A stretch of DNA of 64,000 nucleotides from Dermacentor variabilis (GCF_050947875.1 NC_134573.1:36519115-36583114); one strand, 5' to 3'; positions 45,785-56,282 are shown, counted from the first letter of the stretch. Translations and numbers: made by a program. Notes: generated by a model not told the origin, from the sequence alone.

Positions 45785-45845
45785 GACGGTAGAGTGTCCG
45801 TCTCCAGTGCAAGAGGACCGTGATTCAAATCCCGGTGCTGCGCAA
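45785..45845 (+). promoter_or_regulatory. tRNA-like head of the RTE element (candidate pol III promoter)
   Basis: GGTAGAGTGTCCGTC (A-box-like), GCAAGAGGACC and GATTCAAATCCCGG (B-box-like) stand in tRNA order. RTE copy B has the same head (60613-60689) with a perfect GGTTCGAATCC B-box. The head may drive or position transcription of the LINE. Confidence 0.6.
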
Positions 45846-45960
45846 TTCTCCACCGGAAAATACAAAAAAAAGTGTGTTGAGAAAATTGCACAAACAGGCC
45901 TGGAGTGCGGCCTGATCCCGGTGACCATAACCGGTAACGCACTCTCTCACCAGAGCAGGA

Positions 45961-47067
45961 TTGGCCACCCTGGTGCAGTACTTGGCCACAACCTCCTATA
46001 TGAATACAACAATCAAACCCCGGCCCTCAGTCCCCAGCAGCCGCGAAGCAACTGACCGCGGCGGCAGTCAGATCTGTGACGCTGCAGAGGGTGCTAAGAA
46101 TACCTGGCTCCGGACAGGCCGCCATTGGAATCTGAACCTGGCAATGTTTAACGTTAGAACGCTATCTAGTGAGGCGAGTCTAGCAGTGTTATTGGAGGAA
46201 TTAGAAAGTAGTAAATGGGATATAATAGGGCTCAGTGTGGCTAGGAGGACAAAAGAAGCATATACAGTGCTAAAAAGCGGGCATGTACTGTGTTACCGGG
46301 GCTTAGCAGAGAGACGAGAACTAGGAGTCGGATTCCTGATTAATAAGGAAATAGCTGGTAACATACAGGAATTCTATAGCATTAACGAGAGGGTGGCAGG
46401 TCTTGTTGTGAAACTTAATAAGAGGTACAAATTGAAGGTGGTACAAGTCTATGCCCCTACATGCAGTCATGATGACCAGGAAGTCGAAAGCTTTTATGAA
46501 GACGTGGAATCGGCGATGGGTAAAGTCAAAACAAAATACACTATACTGATGGGCGACTTCAATGCCAGGGTAGGCAAGAAGCAGGCTGGAGACAAGTCAG
46601 TGGGGGAATGTGGCATAGGCTCTAGGAATAGCAGAGGAGAATTAATTTATGCGGATAATGAACACCTTTTTCCGCAAGCGGGTTAGTCGAAAGTGGACGT
46701 GGAGGAGCCCGAATGGTGAGACTAGAAATGAAATCGACTTCATACTCTGCGCGAACCCTGGCATCATACGAGATGTAGATGTGCTCGGCAAGGTACGCTG
46801 CAGTGACCATAGGATGGTAAGAACTCGAATTAGCCTAGACTTGAGGAGGGAACGGAAGAAACTGGTACACAAGAAGCCAATCAATGAGTTAGCGTTAAGA
46901 GGGAAACTAGAGGAATTCCGGATCAAGCTACAGAACAGGTATTCGGCTTTAACTCAGGAAGAGGACCTTAGTGTTGAAGCAATGAGCGACTATCTCATGG
47001 GCACCAATAAGGAGTGCGCAATAGAAGTCGGTGGTAACTCCGTTAGACAGGAAACCAGTAAGCTATC
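45961..47067 (+). pseudogene. RTE copy A endonuclease (inverted 5' third)
   Basis: AP-type endonuclease of the RTE element. Readable are MFNVRTLSSEASLAVLLEEL, KWDIIGLS, VVQVYAPT, LMGDFNARVGKKQ and, after a frameshift near 46655, SPNGETRNEIDFIL and CSDHRMVRTRI. The catalytic Glu that normally follows GLS is replaced (GLSVARRT), so the enzyme would be dead even without the frameshift. The coding sequence breaks off at 47068, precisely where the complementary part at 41123 begins on the other strand. Confidence 0.9.
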
Positions 47068-47075
47068 GGTTGCCC

Positions 47076-47450
47076 TCTATCTTATTTTAAAGACAGAATA
47101 CTCGTTACTTCATCCACGAAGGCAGATGAGGTGGTGATGGCAGCGACGTGGTGGGGAAGGCCGTTCCAGTCTTTAGCTGTACGATGAGAAAATGATGACG
47201 AGCAGGTGACAGTGCGCGCGCTAGGGCGAGAAACATTTAGTGGGTGGCCTGTGCGCAGCGATATGCGTGAAGGTGATACAATGTAAGGTGCGTGGCGAAG
47301 CGAGCTGGTGAAGAATTTATGGAATAATGATAAGCTCGCGATACGGCGACGGTGCGCTTATCATATCACGCTGATATCATATGAGTATGTCGAGTGAATG
47401 TATCTTACGGCGCGGTTCTGTATGGATTCTAATGAGTTGCTTAAGGATGC
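47076..47450 (-). pseudogene. LINE D RT C-terminal fragment
   Basis: Continuation of the LINE whose tail is at 39157. On the minus strand the segment near 47150-47185 gives TAKDWNGLP, the typical CR1/L2 C-terminal motif, followed upstream by thumb-like sequence. The 5' truncation point abuts foldback repeats ('cttgttaaagttccgcgatgtc'). Confidence 0.75.
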
Positions 47451-48048
47451 TCTTGTTAAAGTTCCGCGATGTCACCTGACTCTTTTCCACGTGGCCTGAA
47501 GTACGCGGAGTGTGTACTATCGCAGACCTTGTTCGAAGCCGGATCGTTTTATATCCATGTCGGTATGGTTGAGCATGGCGCATGGGCCAGCGAAATATAC
47601 GTGAGGTCGCGGGACAGCGTCTCCCACGTGATTTGACGTTCGCTACATGTGCACCATCGAATAGCTCTTGCGATTCCTGTTCATTTGACACCCATATCAC
47701 TGTGCTTGTGAATCACATGTGGGCTTCTGAAAGTTACGCAAGGTCACGGGACACGCTTTACCATGTGGCCAAGGGTGCCCTTCGCGGGTACTATCACAGA
47801 GCGCCTTCGAAGCGCGATCGTTTGATATACATGTCAATATGGTTGAGAATGAAGAATATGCTGTCGAATGTCACGTGAGATCCCGTAACACCCTCTTCCA
47901 CGTGATCTCATATGCGTTACGTGATTATACTCGCAACAGATTGTTCGAAGCTCGTTCGTTTGATATCCATGTCAACGGGCCTTGTAAAAAACAAAATGAT
48001 GAGAGTTCATGTGGCCCTCTTTCCAGTTTGTTTTTATCAGCTTTAGAA

Positions 48049-48181
48049 GAGAGAGGGAGATAGCAAAGAGAGGAAAGGCAGGTAGGTCAACCAGGCGAGC
48101 GTCCGGTTTGCTACCCTACACTGGGGAAAGGGAAAGTGGGAACAGAACGAGGAAAGCGGGATAAGGGAACACTTAAAGCCC
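48049..48181. repeat. Purine-rich interspersed-repeat-like segment
   Basis: Directly abuts the right foldback end ('gagagagggagatagcaaag', then 'ggtttgctaccctacactgg'). I associate similar sequence with a common tick repeat, from memory only. Its insertion may have removed a foldback target duplication. Confidence 0.35.
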
Positions 48182-48481
48182 CTTAAACTTCGTTAAGTGT
48201 TGCCACGCTTTGAAGAATGCCGCCTCCTCGTCGCGCGCTTTGACTGAGACCGACGCCGCGTCGCTATTGGCCTAATAGCATCACGTGGGCCCTCGCGCCG
48301 TGCATCAGCGTCATTTTTGTTCGAGAAGCGTCTACGGAGTGGCGAGGAGCGCATGTTGGCGCCGTTGCCACGCTCGAGCAGTGTAGGCGGCGTCATGGTC
48401 GAGGAGGGAGCGTGAAAGCGAGGAGAAACGAGGAGGAGTAAAGGCGGAGGAGGAGAATGTCGCTACTTTACGAAGTTTAAG
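48182..48481. mobile_element. 300-bp MITE-like element
   Basis: Inverted ends CTTAAACTTCGTTAAG (48182-48197) and CTTTACGAAGTTTAAG (48466-48481), one mismatch over 16 bp. The interior is GC-rich and non-coding. It abuts and slightly overlaps the next MITE. Confidence 0.65.
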
Positions 48482-49203
48482 AGGAAGCTTTAGCTCGGGT
48501 GCTCCTATCTAAATACATGTAAAAGGAGAATTCGTTTTCCTCGGCAACCACTGCACCAAATTTGACGAGGTTTGTTGCATTTAAAAGAAACACTTAAAAT
48601 CTAGTGACTGTTGGTTTCGAATTTTCGAGTTAGGTCGTGAATATTTTATTAAAAATTGGCAAAAATCGAAAATTTTCAGAAAACGAAACTATCACGTTTA
48701 CACCTCTGTAACTCGACAACAAAAATGCTAATACAATTCTGTGAATTCTATCCAATAGTACATCTAAAGCGGACAAAATTGATATGTTACTCATGAATAT
48801 AGAAAATTTTAGCAATAGGGAAATGCAACTTTTGCAGAACCCTTGTAACAAACGTAATAAAATCGCGTAAGATGTAAAATGACACATCAAATTTGTCCGC
48901 TTTGAATGATCTAATGGATGGCGTTTACAGAACCGCGATATCAGTTTTTTATGCAGAGCTATGAATTTGTAAACTTCGTGCTTCTATTTTTTTCAGACGG
49001 TCAAATATTTGAAAATATTTTAAAGAAAATTCAAGCCCTAAATCGAAATTCTGCTTCCAACAGTCACTAGAATTTAACTTTCTTTTTCAAATGCAACAAA
49101 TTTCATTAAAATCGGTCCAGGGGTTATCTCACAAAAACGTTTTTGCGTTTTACATGCATTTGAATAGGCCGCGTCGGAGTTGGGCCCGAGCTAAAGCTTC
49201 CTC
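48481..49203. mobile_element. 723-bp MITE flanked by TTAA
   Basis: Perfect 19-bp inverted ends, GAGGAAGCTTTAGCTCGGG at 48481-48499 and its complement at 49185-49203, with TTAA at 48477-48480 and 49204-49207. Subterminal 'acatgtaaaa' is also mirrored. Non-coding, AT-rich interior. TTAA duplication would suit a piggyBac-mobilised MITE, but the ends do not start with CCC. Confidence 0.85.
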
Positions 49204-49207
49204 TTAA

Positions 49208-50194
49208 GGAGCTTTAGGAACACTATCTGTGCACGCAGCAAAGTTCTTGGAAATCAGTCAAGTCAAAGCAAGTGCTCGGTCGATACGTTAGGCTGCGGTC
49301 AATTTTGGTGGTTCATAGCTGGTGATTCACGTTGAAGTCACCAGTGAAGACAAAGGATCCGGTGGGCGTCAGCAGTACGTTGCAATGCGTGGCAGTATAT
49401 TTTTAAGCTAAACCCCAGCCATGCTGACTTCAGTGCGAATGTAATGGTGCGGGTGAGCCATGACGCTTACTGAAGAGTTGTAAGTACTGACTCAGCTTTA
49501 GAAATCAACAGTTTGTTGTAGGATGGCGCTTAATTTCAATGCATGTCATCAAAGTCATCGAATAGCTACATTTTGCATGACCTGTTCAAGGCAGTAATAT
49601 GATGTCCATAACAGTGAAATATTTCGATGATGTGCCGCGCGGCAAAGGCATTTTTGTAGTCACATGACAATTCTCTTAAGGAAAGCTCTTCAGCTATGTT
49701 TGGTCGGCGCAAAATTATAACATTTCGTCATGCTTTTGAACATCTATAACACCTCTGTACATGCATCTTTGGATTCAATTCACTGGCCTTAGATTAAAAT
49801 ACGTGGTACGGGGATCGTACAATAAATTATTTGGCGTTGGGATTAAGTTGACTGGCGCTTCGACTAAAATAGGTGGCGCTTGGAATAATTTCAGGGGGTA
49901 AAACTGTAGTACTGTTTACGAGGGCACAGCAATTCGTAAAGATAAATTTAAAAACAAAAGCTAAAGATGATTAACGAGACAGGATAATGTGTTTGCACGA
50001 GTGGTTGCGATAATAACTACCAATCTAATAGACAAGGAAAAGAGAGGTGATTTGGCCACAAGTACAGATGAACAAATGCCAGGGTATCCGAATAACCAAC
50101 CGAATAACGGATCACTCAGGTTATCCGGTTTTGAAATTCGAATAACCGGTGAATCCAATAACCGTATAGCCGGTCTTTCCGCAAGACCGGTTTG
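49208..50194. other. No recognisable gene
   Basis: AT-rich, with short repeats of the kind 'gaataaccgg(t/a)' near 50095-50180. Nothing was assigned. Confidence 0.45.
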
Positions 50195-50560
50195 ATGTTC
50201 CTGCATTACTACTAATGGCTCAGAAATTACCACAATGGCTTACAATGGCTTGTAATGACCACAATTGATTAGAGATGACTAGAAATGTCTAATAATGAGG
50301 AGTAATGACGAAAATGACTGAAATAACTCGTGATGACTAGTAATGACTACGAAATGACCAATATGTCTAATGACAACTTGTAATGACTATAAATGATTGG
50401 AAATGACTAAAAATCCTTAGTAGTGACCAGCAATAACTAATAATGACTCAAATGACTTGTATTGAGTAATAGTCAAATGATATGACCAACTTGTCTAACA
50501 ACGGCTTGTAATGACCACCATTGATTACATATGACCAAGAATGTTTAGTAGTGAAACGTG
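50195..50560 (+). repeat. Degenerate simple repeat, (AATGACTAGT)-type
   Basis: Dozens of 'aatgact', 'aatgacc' and 'gtaatgac' words follow one another with decaying period. This is an old microsatellite-like tract. Confidence 0.8.
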
Positions 50561-50672
50561 ATGACTAAAGGAAAGAAGAGAAAGAGAAGAGGCAAAGAGA
50601 AAAAGGCGAATGATACGAGGAGGAAGAGTAGGCTTTTGTCGTTCACCTCACAAGAGAGATCTTAAGAGATCT

Positions 50673-51420
50673 GGATATTTTTGTTGTCACTTGGTTGTCG
50701 CTTTGACAACGTCCTTCTTGATTTGGTTGGACCACTTTCTCCCTTTCACGACTGCCGGTACATTCTAACAATGACTGACCGCTTCACCCATTGGCCCGAT
50801 GACGTGCCCATTCTGGACATTACAACGGCAACGATTGCCAAAACCTTCGTTTCAGCATGTATTTCCCGCTTCAGCTGCCCCAGCATCCTGACCAGTGATC
50901 GCGGCCGGCAATTTGACCTCTTGACTTCCCTCAGGCGCCTGCTTGGCGCTAAACACTGCTAGTACCACTGCATATCATCCCTGTGCCAACACCACGGCTG
51001 CCCTCCCTGCGCGCCTGGATCGGGAGCGCTGGGTCGCCTACGTTTCCATGGTGTTTCTCGGCCTGCGTGCTGTCCTTCGTTGCGACCGTGGCTGTTCTCG
51101 GGCTGAACTCGTCTATGGTGCAGCCGTGCGGCTTCCTAGAGACTTGTTCGTTCCTTCGGACCCCTCGCCCTTCCCACCGCAGTACCTGAATGCCAACGGG
51201 AGTGCATTCAGCAACTGCGCCCCCTCCAAACTCAATCTTCGGACCACAGCATCTTTGTGCATCCGGGCCTTGCGTCTTCGACCTCCGTTATTCTCAGATG
51301 AGAAGTCGTAAGACACTCCTCACACCCTCCTACGATGGGCCGTACCATGTACTCCACAAGACGCCGATTTTGCCATCATCTTATTTCATGGTTGCGAATG
51401 GGTGAATATACTGCCTCACA
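50673..51420 (+). pseudogene. Gypsy-Z integrase core and C-terminus
   Basis: Continuation of the pol broken at about 30365. The catalytic core reads FDNVLLDLVGPLSPFHDCRYILTM-type (first Asp present), then SRFSCPSILTSDRGRQFD with the second Asp, then a shifted frame with TTAYHPCAN (here STTAYHPCAN). The third acidic residue is lost in the frameshift region near 50995. The C-terminal part has VFLGLRAVLRCDRGCSRAELVYGAAVRLP and YDGPYHVL (SH3-like fold). Several stops. This piece proves that everything from 30366 to 50672 arrived after gypsy-Z. Confidence 0.88.
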
Positions 51421-51560
51421 CCTGTCTACCTCGAGAGGTCTCTCACGAAGCTCCCCACAGATGTCGCCGACGTATCCGCAGCTCTGCATGTAACCAAGGC
51501 AGCACCGTCCCCGCTTTGTTGACGAGTACTTTTTCGCCGTTCCGTCTGGGCGCAGGGCCC

Positions 51561-51755
51561 TGTGGCGCCCAATGAAGCCGCTACGCGCAGACGCTGCAGG
51601 TCGGCGCCCTCGGTCGCCATGGCAAAAGATCACGAAAATGAAGTTGAGTGGCACGTCCTCGCGGCGCAAGCACGGTACGCGCTAGTCCATCCTAAGAGCC
51701 TGCTGCGCTGGTTCTCTGCTCCTGGCACTCCGCTGCAACCTCTCGGTTCGCCACA
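51561..51755 (+). repeat. Gypsy-Z 3' LTR
   Basis: Starts TGTGGCGCCC, ends CGCCACA, 195 bp. Its second half matches 27196-27342. After it, gypsy-Y resumes. Confidence 0.75.
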
Positions 51756-54400
51756 CAGTAAGTACCGCAGTTCAGGAGGCACTAAGCGCTTCGTCATAAA
51801 ACTGTAGAAGTCCTCTATTATCGCCTTCGAACGTTGTCGACCTTACAGTTGAACGCCACCCTACCGTTGCGATAATTGATAATGCAGCGGCCGAGTCTGT
51901 GCAAACGAACGCCTGTCTTAGCACTCTACGAAAATTCAAGACGCCGATTTCTGCGTTTTCAATCCGCCTTGCAAGCGTGTGGTCAACTCAGCATTCAGAG
52001 GCATGTTCAGCAAGAGTTCTTATTCAGGCCGTTCTCTCCATTGTCGAGTTTGTGGTTCTGCCGTCCATCTTTCACGATATTATATTTAGGTAGGACTTTC
52101 TCTCGCGAAATAACGCTGTCATCAACTGTGCGCGTGCGGACGTCTAACTATCGTCTCTTTGTGGTGTGCCCCTCGGCAGTACCGCATGTCTTCCCGCTAA
52201 GCTGGTCCTTTGAAAAGACATCGCAATACCACTGTAATCGTCTGCCGTTGTTCCCGTTTTCGGCGGCAATGTCTCTGAAGGCTCTCAACTCTAAACTCTT
52301 TACAACTCTTCGCGAGTAACAATTTCGCCACGATTGACATTTCAGTTGGTATCAGCTCCGTAGTTGTCTGCACTCCGCTTCGTACAACACTGAACGCTCT
52401 CTGCAGTGAAGCACTTTGCCCCGCTCAGGCCTTTCATGGCATTATTATTATCGACGTACCGGGTGCCTTTTATGCAGAACTCACTGACTTTTGTGCATTT
52501 TCCACTTCTGCTCCACCAGCACCTGAATTGTTAACTCCTTTATTTGCTGGTGAATTTACTTTCGAGCAACACTCCCAGCTTGTTCACCTGCTTGTCCCCT
52601 TTCGTTCTTCTGACGTGGCTCAGCCTACTCTGGCGCACATATCGAACGTCAGCCTCCACAACGACACTGGATCCAATGCAACATTACTGCTGCCCCCGTA
52701 CCTGTCTCGGCCAAGGAGCGTCAGGTCATCCGTGAGCACGTCGACGACAAGTTTCAGCGCGGCGTCATTCAACCTTCCAATAGGCCGTGGGCATCACCAG
52801 TGGTTCTCGTCACAAAAATAAATAGTTCAAATCGGTTCTGCGCTGTCAATCGCCTTCTTAATTAGATAACACAAAAATACATTTAGGCTCTACCGCGCAT
52901 TGACGACACTCTCGACATTTTGCAAGGTGCTAAATTCTTGTTTTCATTGGATCTACGCTATAGTTACTGGTAGGACCCGACGTCTACAGTTCTGGTAGAC
53001 ATCTATAGTTTATTGCTCTAAAAACCGCATTCGTTACCCATGATAGCTTATAGACAATTAAATGTGATGCCACTTGTAGTATGCAATACGCCGGCAACGT
53101 TTGAACGAATGATTGACAATATGTTGCGCGACCTAAACTGGAGCACGTATTTATGCTACTTCGATGATATCGTTGTGTTAGCCCCCAATTTGAACACGCA
53201 CCTTCTATTGTCAACACAGGCCTTAGGCAAGTTTTGACGTCCGTGAAGAACGAAGGCCTTCAACTGAACCTGAGAAAGTGCCAGTTCGCCACGCGTGAGC
53301 TCATGATTGTAGGATACGCCGTATCCCCAGACGGGATCTGTCGCGACCCGACAAAACTTCAGGCTGTGGCAGACTTTCCAAAACCTAAGACTCTTAAAGA
53401 ACTCCGCGCCTCAGTTGTCAGTTCTTAGTTCCTCAGTTCTTATTTCAGACGCTTTGTTCGCAACATAGCCTTGATTATATCACCTCTGGCGTAACTCTTA
53501 AGTGGTGCGAACGACCTGTCCTCCTGGTCTCCTGCATGCGACACCGCGTTCGTGACCTTACGCGGTCTCCTCACGTTGCCACCTATACTGCATGTGACAC
53601 CAAGAACCCAGTGCCCCAATTGAAGCGTATACCGATGCCAGCGGTATTGACCTTGGCACTGTCCTGGCACAGCCCAGACCAGGCTACGGCCGTTACGTCG
53701 TTGCTTACGCCCCTCGTGCAGTGATTGTAGCGATACGCAATTATAGCGTCACAGAAAAAGAATGCCTGGCCATGGTTTACAGCGCTCAGAAGGTTTCACC
53801 CTTACTTATACCGCCGGCCTTTCATCGTGGTAAACGACAATCACGCCCTTTGTTGGTTATCTTCGTTAAAGGACCCGTCTGGACGCCTTGCCCGCTGGAC
53901 TCTTCACATTCAAGACTTCGACAAGTACGTAATATACCGCTCCGGCGGCAAGCATACTGGCGCAGATGATCTGTCAAGTTGTGCGCTGCCAGCCGACAGT
54001 ACCTCAATCGCCACCTTTGACGCCATGCCGTCGGTCGGCATCCACACCTTTGCATCAGAACAGCGCAAGGATCCCTAGGTGGCCCCTGCCTTCGATCTCA
54101 TTTCTGCATTGGCTCCATCTCCCATCTCCCTTTCCTCCCGTTCCTTGCGTCGCCAAGCTGCTCGTTTCGCCGTCTGGGATAAGCTCTTGTATGGACGCGA
54201 CTGCCAGTCCGACATTCGCAAGTGGCTCCTTCTTATACCAAGAACGTTGCGTTCCCATTTGTCCGTGGCTTTTCGCACCGACCCTCAATGTGCCCGCGGA
54301 GGCTGGTTCAAGACGTATAAGCACCTGCGGCACGATTACTACTGGCAAGAAATCTGTAGCTTTGTCAAAAAAAGAAAAAGTGCGCTCGTGTCCGCGACGC
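51756..54400 (+). pseudogene. Gypsy-Y protease-RT-RNase H-integrase finger
   Basis: Pol of the outer gypsy. Protease: VVDLTVERHPTVAIID, here with N in place of the catalytic-loop DTG (IIDNAAAESV). RT: YLSRPRSVRSSV.. in shifted frames, later APATFERMIDNMLRDLNWST, an intact CYFDDIVVLAP catalytic box and LQLNLRKCQFATREL. RNase H: traces to YSVTEKECLAMVY, then HALCWLSSLKDPSGRLARW. Integrase finger: HADPQC-type H, then WFKTYKHLRHDYYW; the expected CxxC is degenerate. The integrase core is absent: sequence passes almost directly into the 3' LTR. At least ten stops or frameshifts. Confidence 0.88.
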
Positions 54401-54500
54401 CAACGCCGGAAATGTCCACCCCATCCTGTGCATGGTTTATTACAGCCGCATCTGTGCCTTGCTCTGTGCCTTCGACCGTATGGGAATTGACTGATCTGTG

Positions 54501-54660
54501 CAGCCAGATTTTCTATTCGATGCCCGCACTCCGACCACTGGACCAGCCCGATAGCCAGTGCATGGCGCGAGAGAAAATCGCTCGACCATCTCGCATTTCC
54601 TGCTCTGCGTCGCCTCACTTCTTCGTTAAGATTTACGCTAACAGCTGAGTTATTAAATGC
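54501..54660 (+). repeat. Gypsy-Y 3' LTR (partial)
   Basis: Matches 25713-25884 in outline, ending CAGCTGAGTTATTAAATGCAA. The upstream LTR boundary was not resolved. The pair brackets the whole nest. Confidence 0.7.
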
Positions 54661-54723
54661 AACGCTTTAGAACAAGTATAGTCGCTCGCATTTTGTGTAT
54701 TTGCGCAACACTTATTGTAGAAA

Positions 54724-54755
54724 ACACTTTCTGTAGAAAAATCTACAGAAAGTGT
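54724..54755. repeat. Perfect 14-bp stem hairpin
   Basis: ACACTTTCTGTAGA and TCTACAGAAAGTGT with an AAAA loop, just after the gypsy-Y LTR. Confidence 0.85.
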
Positions 54756-55029
54756 ATACGTCGTGCATGGAGGTCACCTGCATTAAATGAGCTGCGTTTT
54801 AAGCGTTCGCGTGTCTTTGCAGTGTTGACATGGGCCAAAACGTGCTTTCATTGTGACTGTACATTCCATTTTCTTTCCTCTGTACAGTAGGTTGGGAAAG
54901 TAACGTAGTTGTCATTCGAGCCCGTTCTAATGTTAATTTATCTGTGAATAAGAACGCCGCTGATCGCGCGCTTAGTGTAGCTGCGTACACTGCGACACCA
55001 CCGGTGAACGCGACCGACGTCAGGCGTTA

Positions 55030-55500
55030 CACGTGCACGACATCGACGAGTGCAGCCGTGCAGGCACGGCAGCATCTGTTTCTACGACCGCAGCGGACGT
55101 GTTGTTGGCCAGTGTGCCGTCGTTGCCGCTAGAGCGAGAGTTATCGCTAACGCGGCACGAAGCCAAACGCGGCATTACTGCGATTCGTGATTTTATGAAA
55201 GTTCGTTACCCTATTTGCCCACGTAATGTAATGAAGTATGCTTTCTTTTGTAGACACGCCCGAAATCCTCTTGTGCTAGCCATGAATTCAGAAAAACATG
55301 TGAGTTTCAGCGCATCCTGCGCTGTTGACGGGCGGCGGCAACTAGCATTGCGTAACGCGCAACGAGACGTTCCGTGTGGACGCGGACATTTTGTCTGCCA
55401 TTGTCGCGGAGCTCCTTAGATGATATAGAGCTTAGTTCCTTATATTGCGGGTGTGAGGCTTTCGCGCAAGTAAAACGTGCGTGTCTTAGCATAACTAAGA
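55030..55500 (+). pseudogene. Putative N-terminal part of the GIY-YIG ORF
   Basis: Two overlapping frames suggest the upstream half of the protein at 55504: LSLTRHEAKRGITAIRDFM, then GRGHFVCHCRG, and in another frame SSLDDIELSSLYCGCEAFAQ. Composition and spacing are protein-like but no named domain was recognised. A stop after CRGAP (55417-55419) and a frame change around 55500 separate it from the GIY-YIG part. Confidence 0.4.
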
Positions 55501-55503
55501 AAT

Positions 55504-55866
55504 GTGCTGGTAAATCTCAAAGAGAAAATGAACGGAGATTTTTCTGGAGTCGTCTACGAGGTGCTACGTACTGAGCGCGAACAGGCGTATGTTGGCGAAA
55601 GCGGAAATATTAGGCTAAGATTGCAACAGCGCGCAAACATATGTCTAAAAGAAGACAAAAGAACGCCCTTGCAGAGCACGCGGCATCTTTTAGCTCTGAC
55701 TTATACTAAGGACGGACACGTACTTTGCGGCCGAAAATGTACATCGCCGCGTTTGCTTGTTGAATATATGTTCATACCGACTACTGCGCACGCTCTGAAC
55801 CACAGTGACGTCAGCGTTACACAAGCATACGCACGATGCTTGCGCCGCGTCTTGAAGTCTACATAA
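55504..55866 (+). CDS. GIY-YIG endonuclease-domain ORF (fragment)
   Basis: The 120-residue frame contains a GIY-YIG fold: GVVYEV at the GIY position, YVGESGN at the YIG position 10-11 residues later, the conserved Arg in NIRLRL, the catalytic Glu in LVEYMF and the closing Asn in HALNHSD. All key positions of the single-strand-cutting nuclease family are therefore present. Such domains occur in Penelope-like retroelements, in SLX1-type repair proteins and in stand-alone mobile ORFs. No RT motif is visible nearby. It stops normally at 55864-55866. Whether it is a retroelement remnant or a dispersed gene family cannot be told here. Confidence 0.6.
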   Translation: MLVNLKEKMNGDFSGVVYEVLRTEREQAYVGESGNIRLRLQQRANICLKEDKRTPLQSTRHLLALTYTKDGHVLCGRKCTSPRLLVEYMFIPTTAHALNHSDVSVTQAYARCLRRVLKST

Positions 55867-56282
55867 TAACCGCCTCTTCGAGTAGACCAGCTCATGAACT
55901 AGAATTGTGCTATATGCTGTAGGCACCTTTCAAAACTTTCAGAAGTATTTGCTGAAACACCGGATATTACGCTCTACCCTTAGAACTTTCAAAGAAATCA
56001 TATTTTCTGAACCAATCACAGAAATACGTTTCTGCGCACCTGTACAGTAACTGCAGATCGTTGCATATATGTTGCAACAATATGTTTTCATACATCAAAA
56101 GCCTGTCTGGACTGAAAGCCGTTTAAACTGCTAGCATAAAGTTCAGGCAAAACAATGTCTACAGGTTGCCCAAACTATCGTGCACCAAAATTTAGAAATA
56201 TTCAAAGGCCACGTAGCTGGATAGAACCAAGGTAATGTTGTAGGCCGTCGCATGGAGATATTAAGATTGTTTGTTATTCCGC
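55867..56282. other. No recognisable feature
   Basis: AT-rich sequence without ORF or repeat of note. Confidence 0.45.

Larger units (their letters stand above)
39243..47075 (-). mobile_element. RTE-type LINE unit, split by inversion, with enclosed array
   Basis: GGTTGCCC at 39243-39250 and 47068-47075 bounds one insertion. From the left: an (ATC)n tail typical of RTE elements, then the 3' two-thirds on the minus strand to 41123. Next come the 1239-bp array, a linker and a SINE, and finally the RTE 5' third on the plus strand (45785-47068). Aligned to RTE copy B (57533-60689), the two RTE parts abut with only about 4 nt missing. This is the layout produced by twin priming, with extra DNA between the halves. 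Confidence 0.85.
33661..48048 (-). mobile_element. Foldback-type element, right arm (interrupted)
   Basis: Inverted counterpart of 30479-32990. The inner part (about 33760-34110) matches the left inner part. The middle consists of 135-bp repeats in reverse orientation (34640-35190, 36545-37165, 38510-39155, 47450-47950). The outer 150 bp end in CAGCTTTAGAA at 48038-48048. Later insertions are 34110-34640 (unclassified), LINE B, LINE C and LINE D with the RTE unit. Removing these leaves about 3 kb of arm. Confidence 0.8.
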
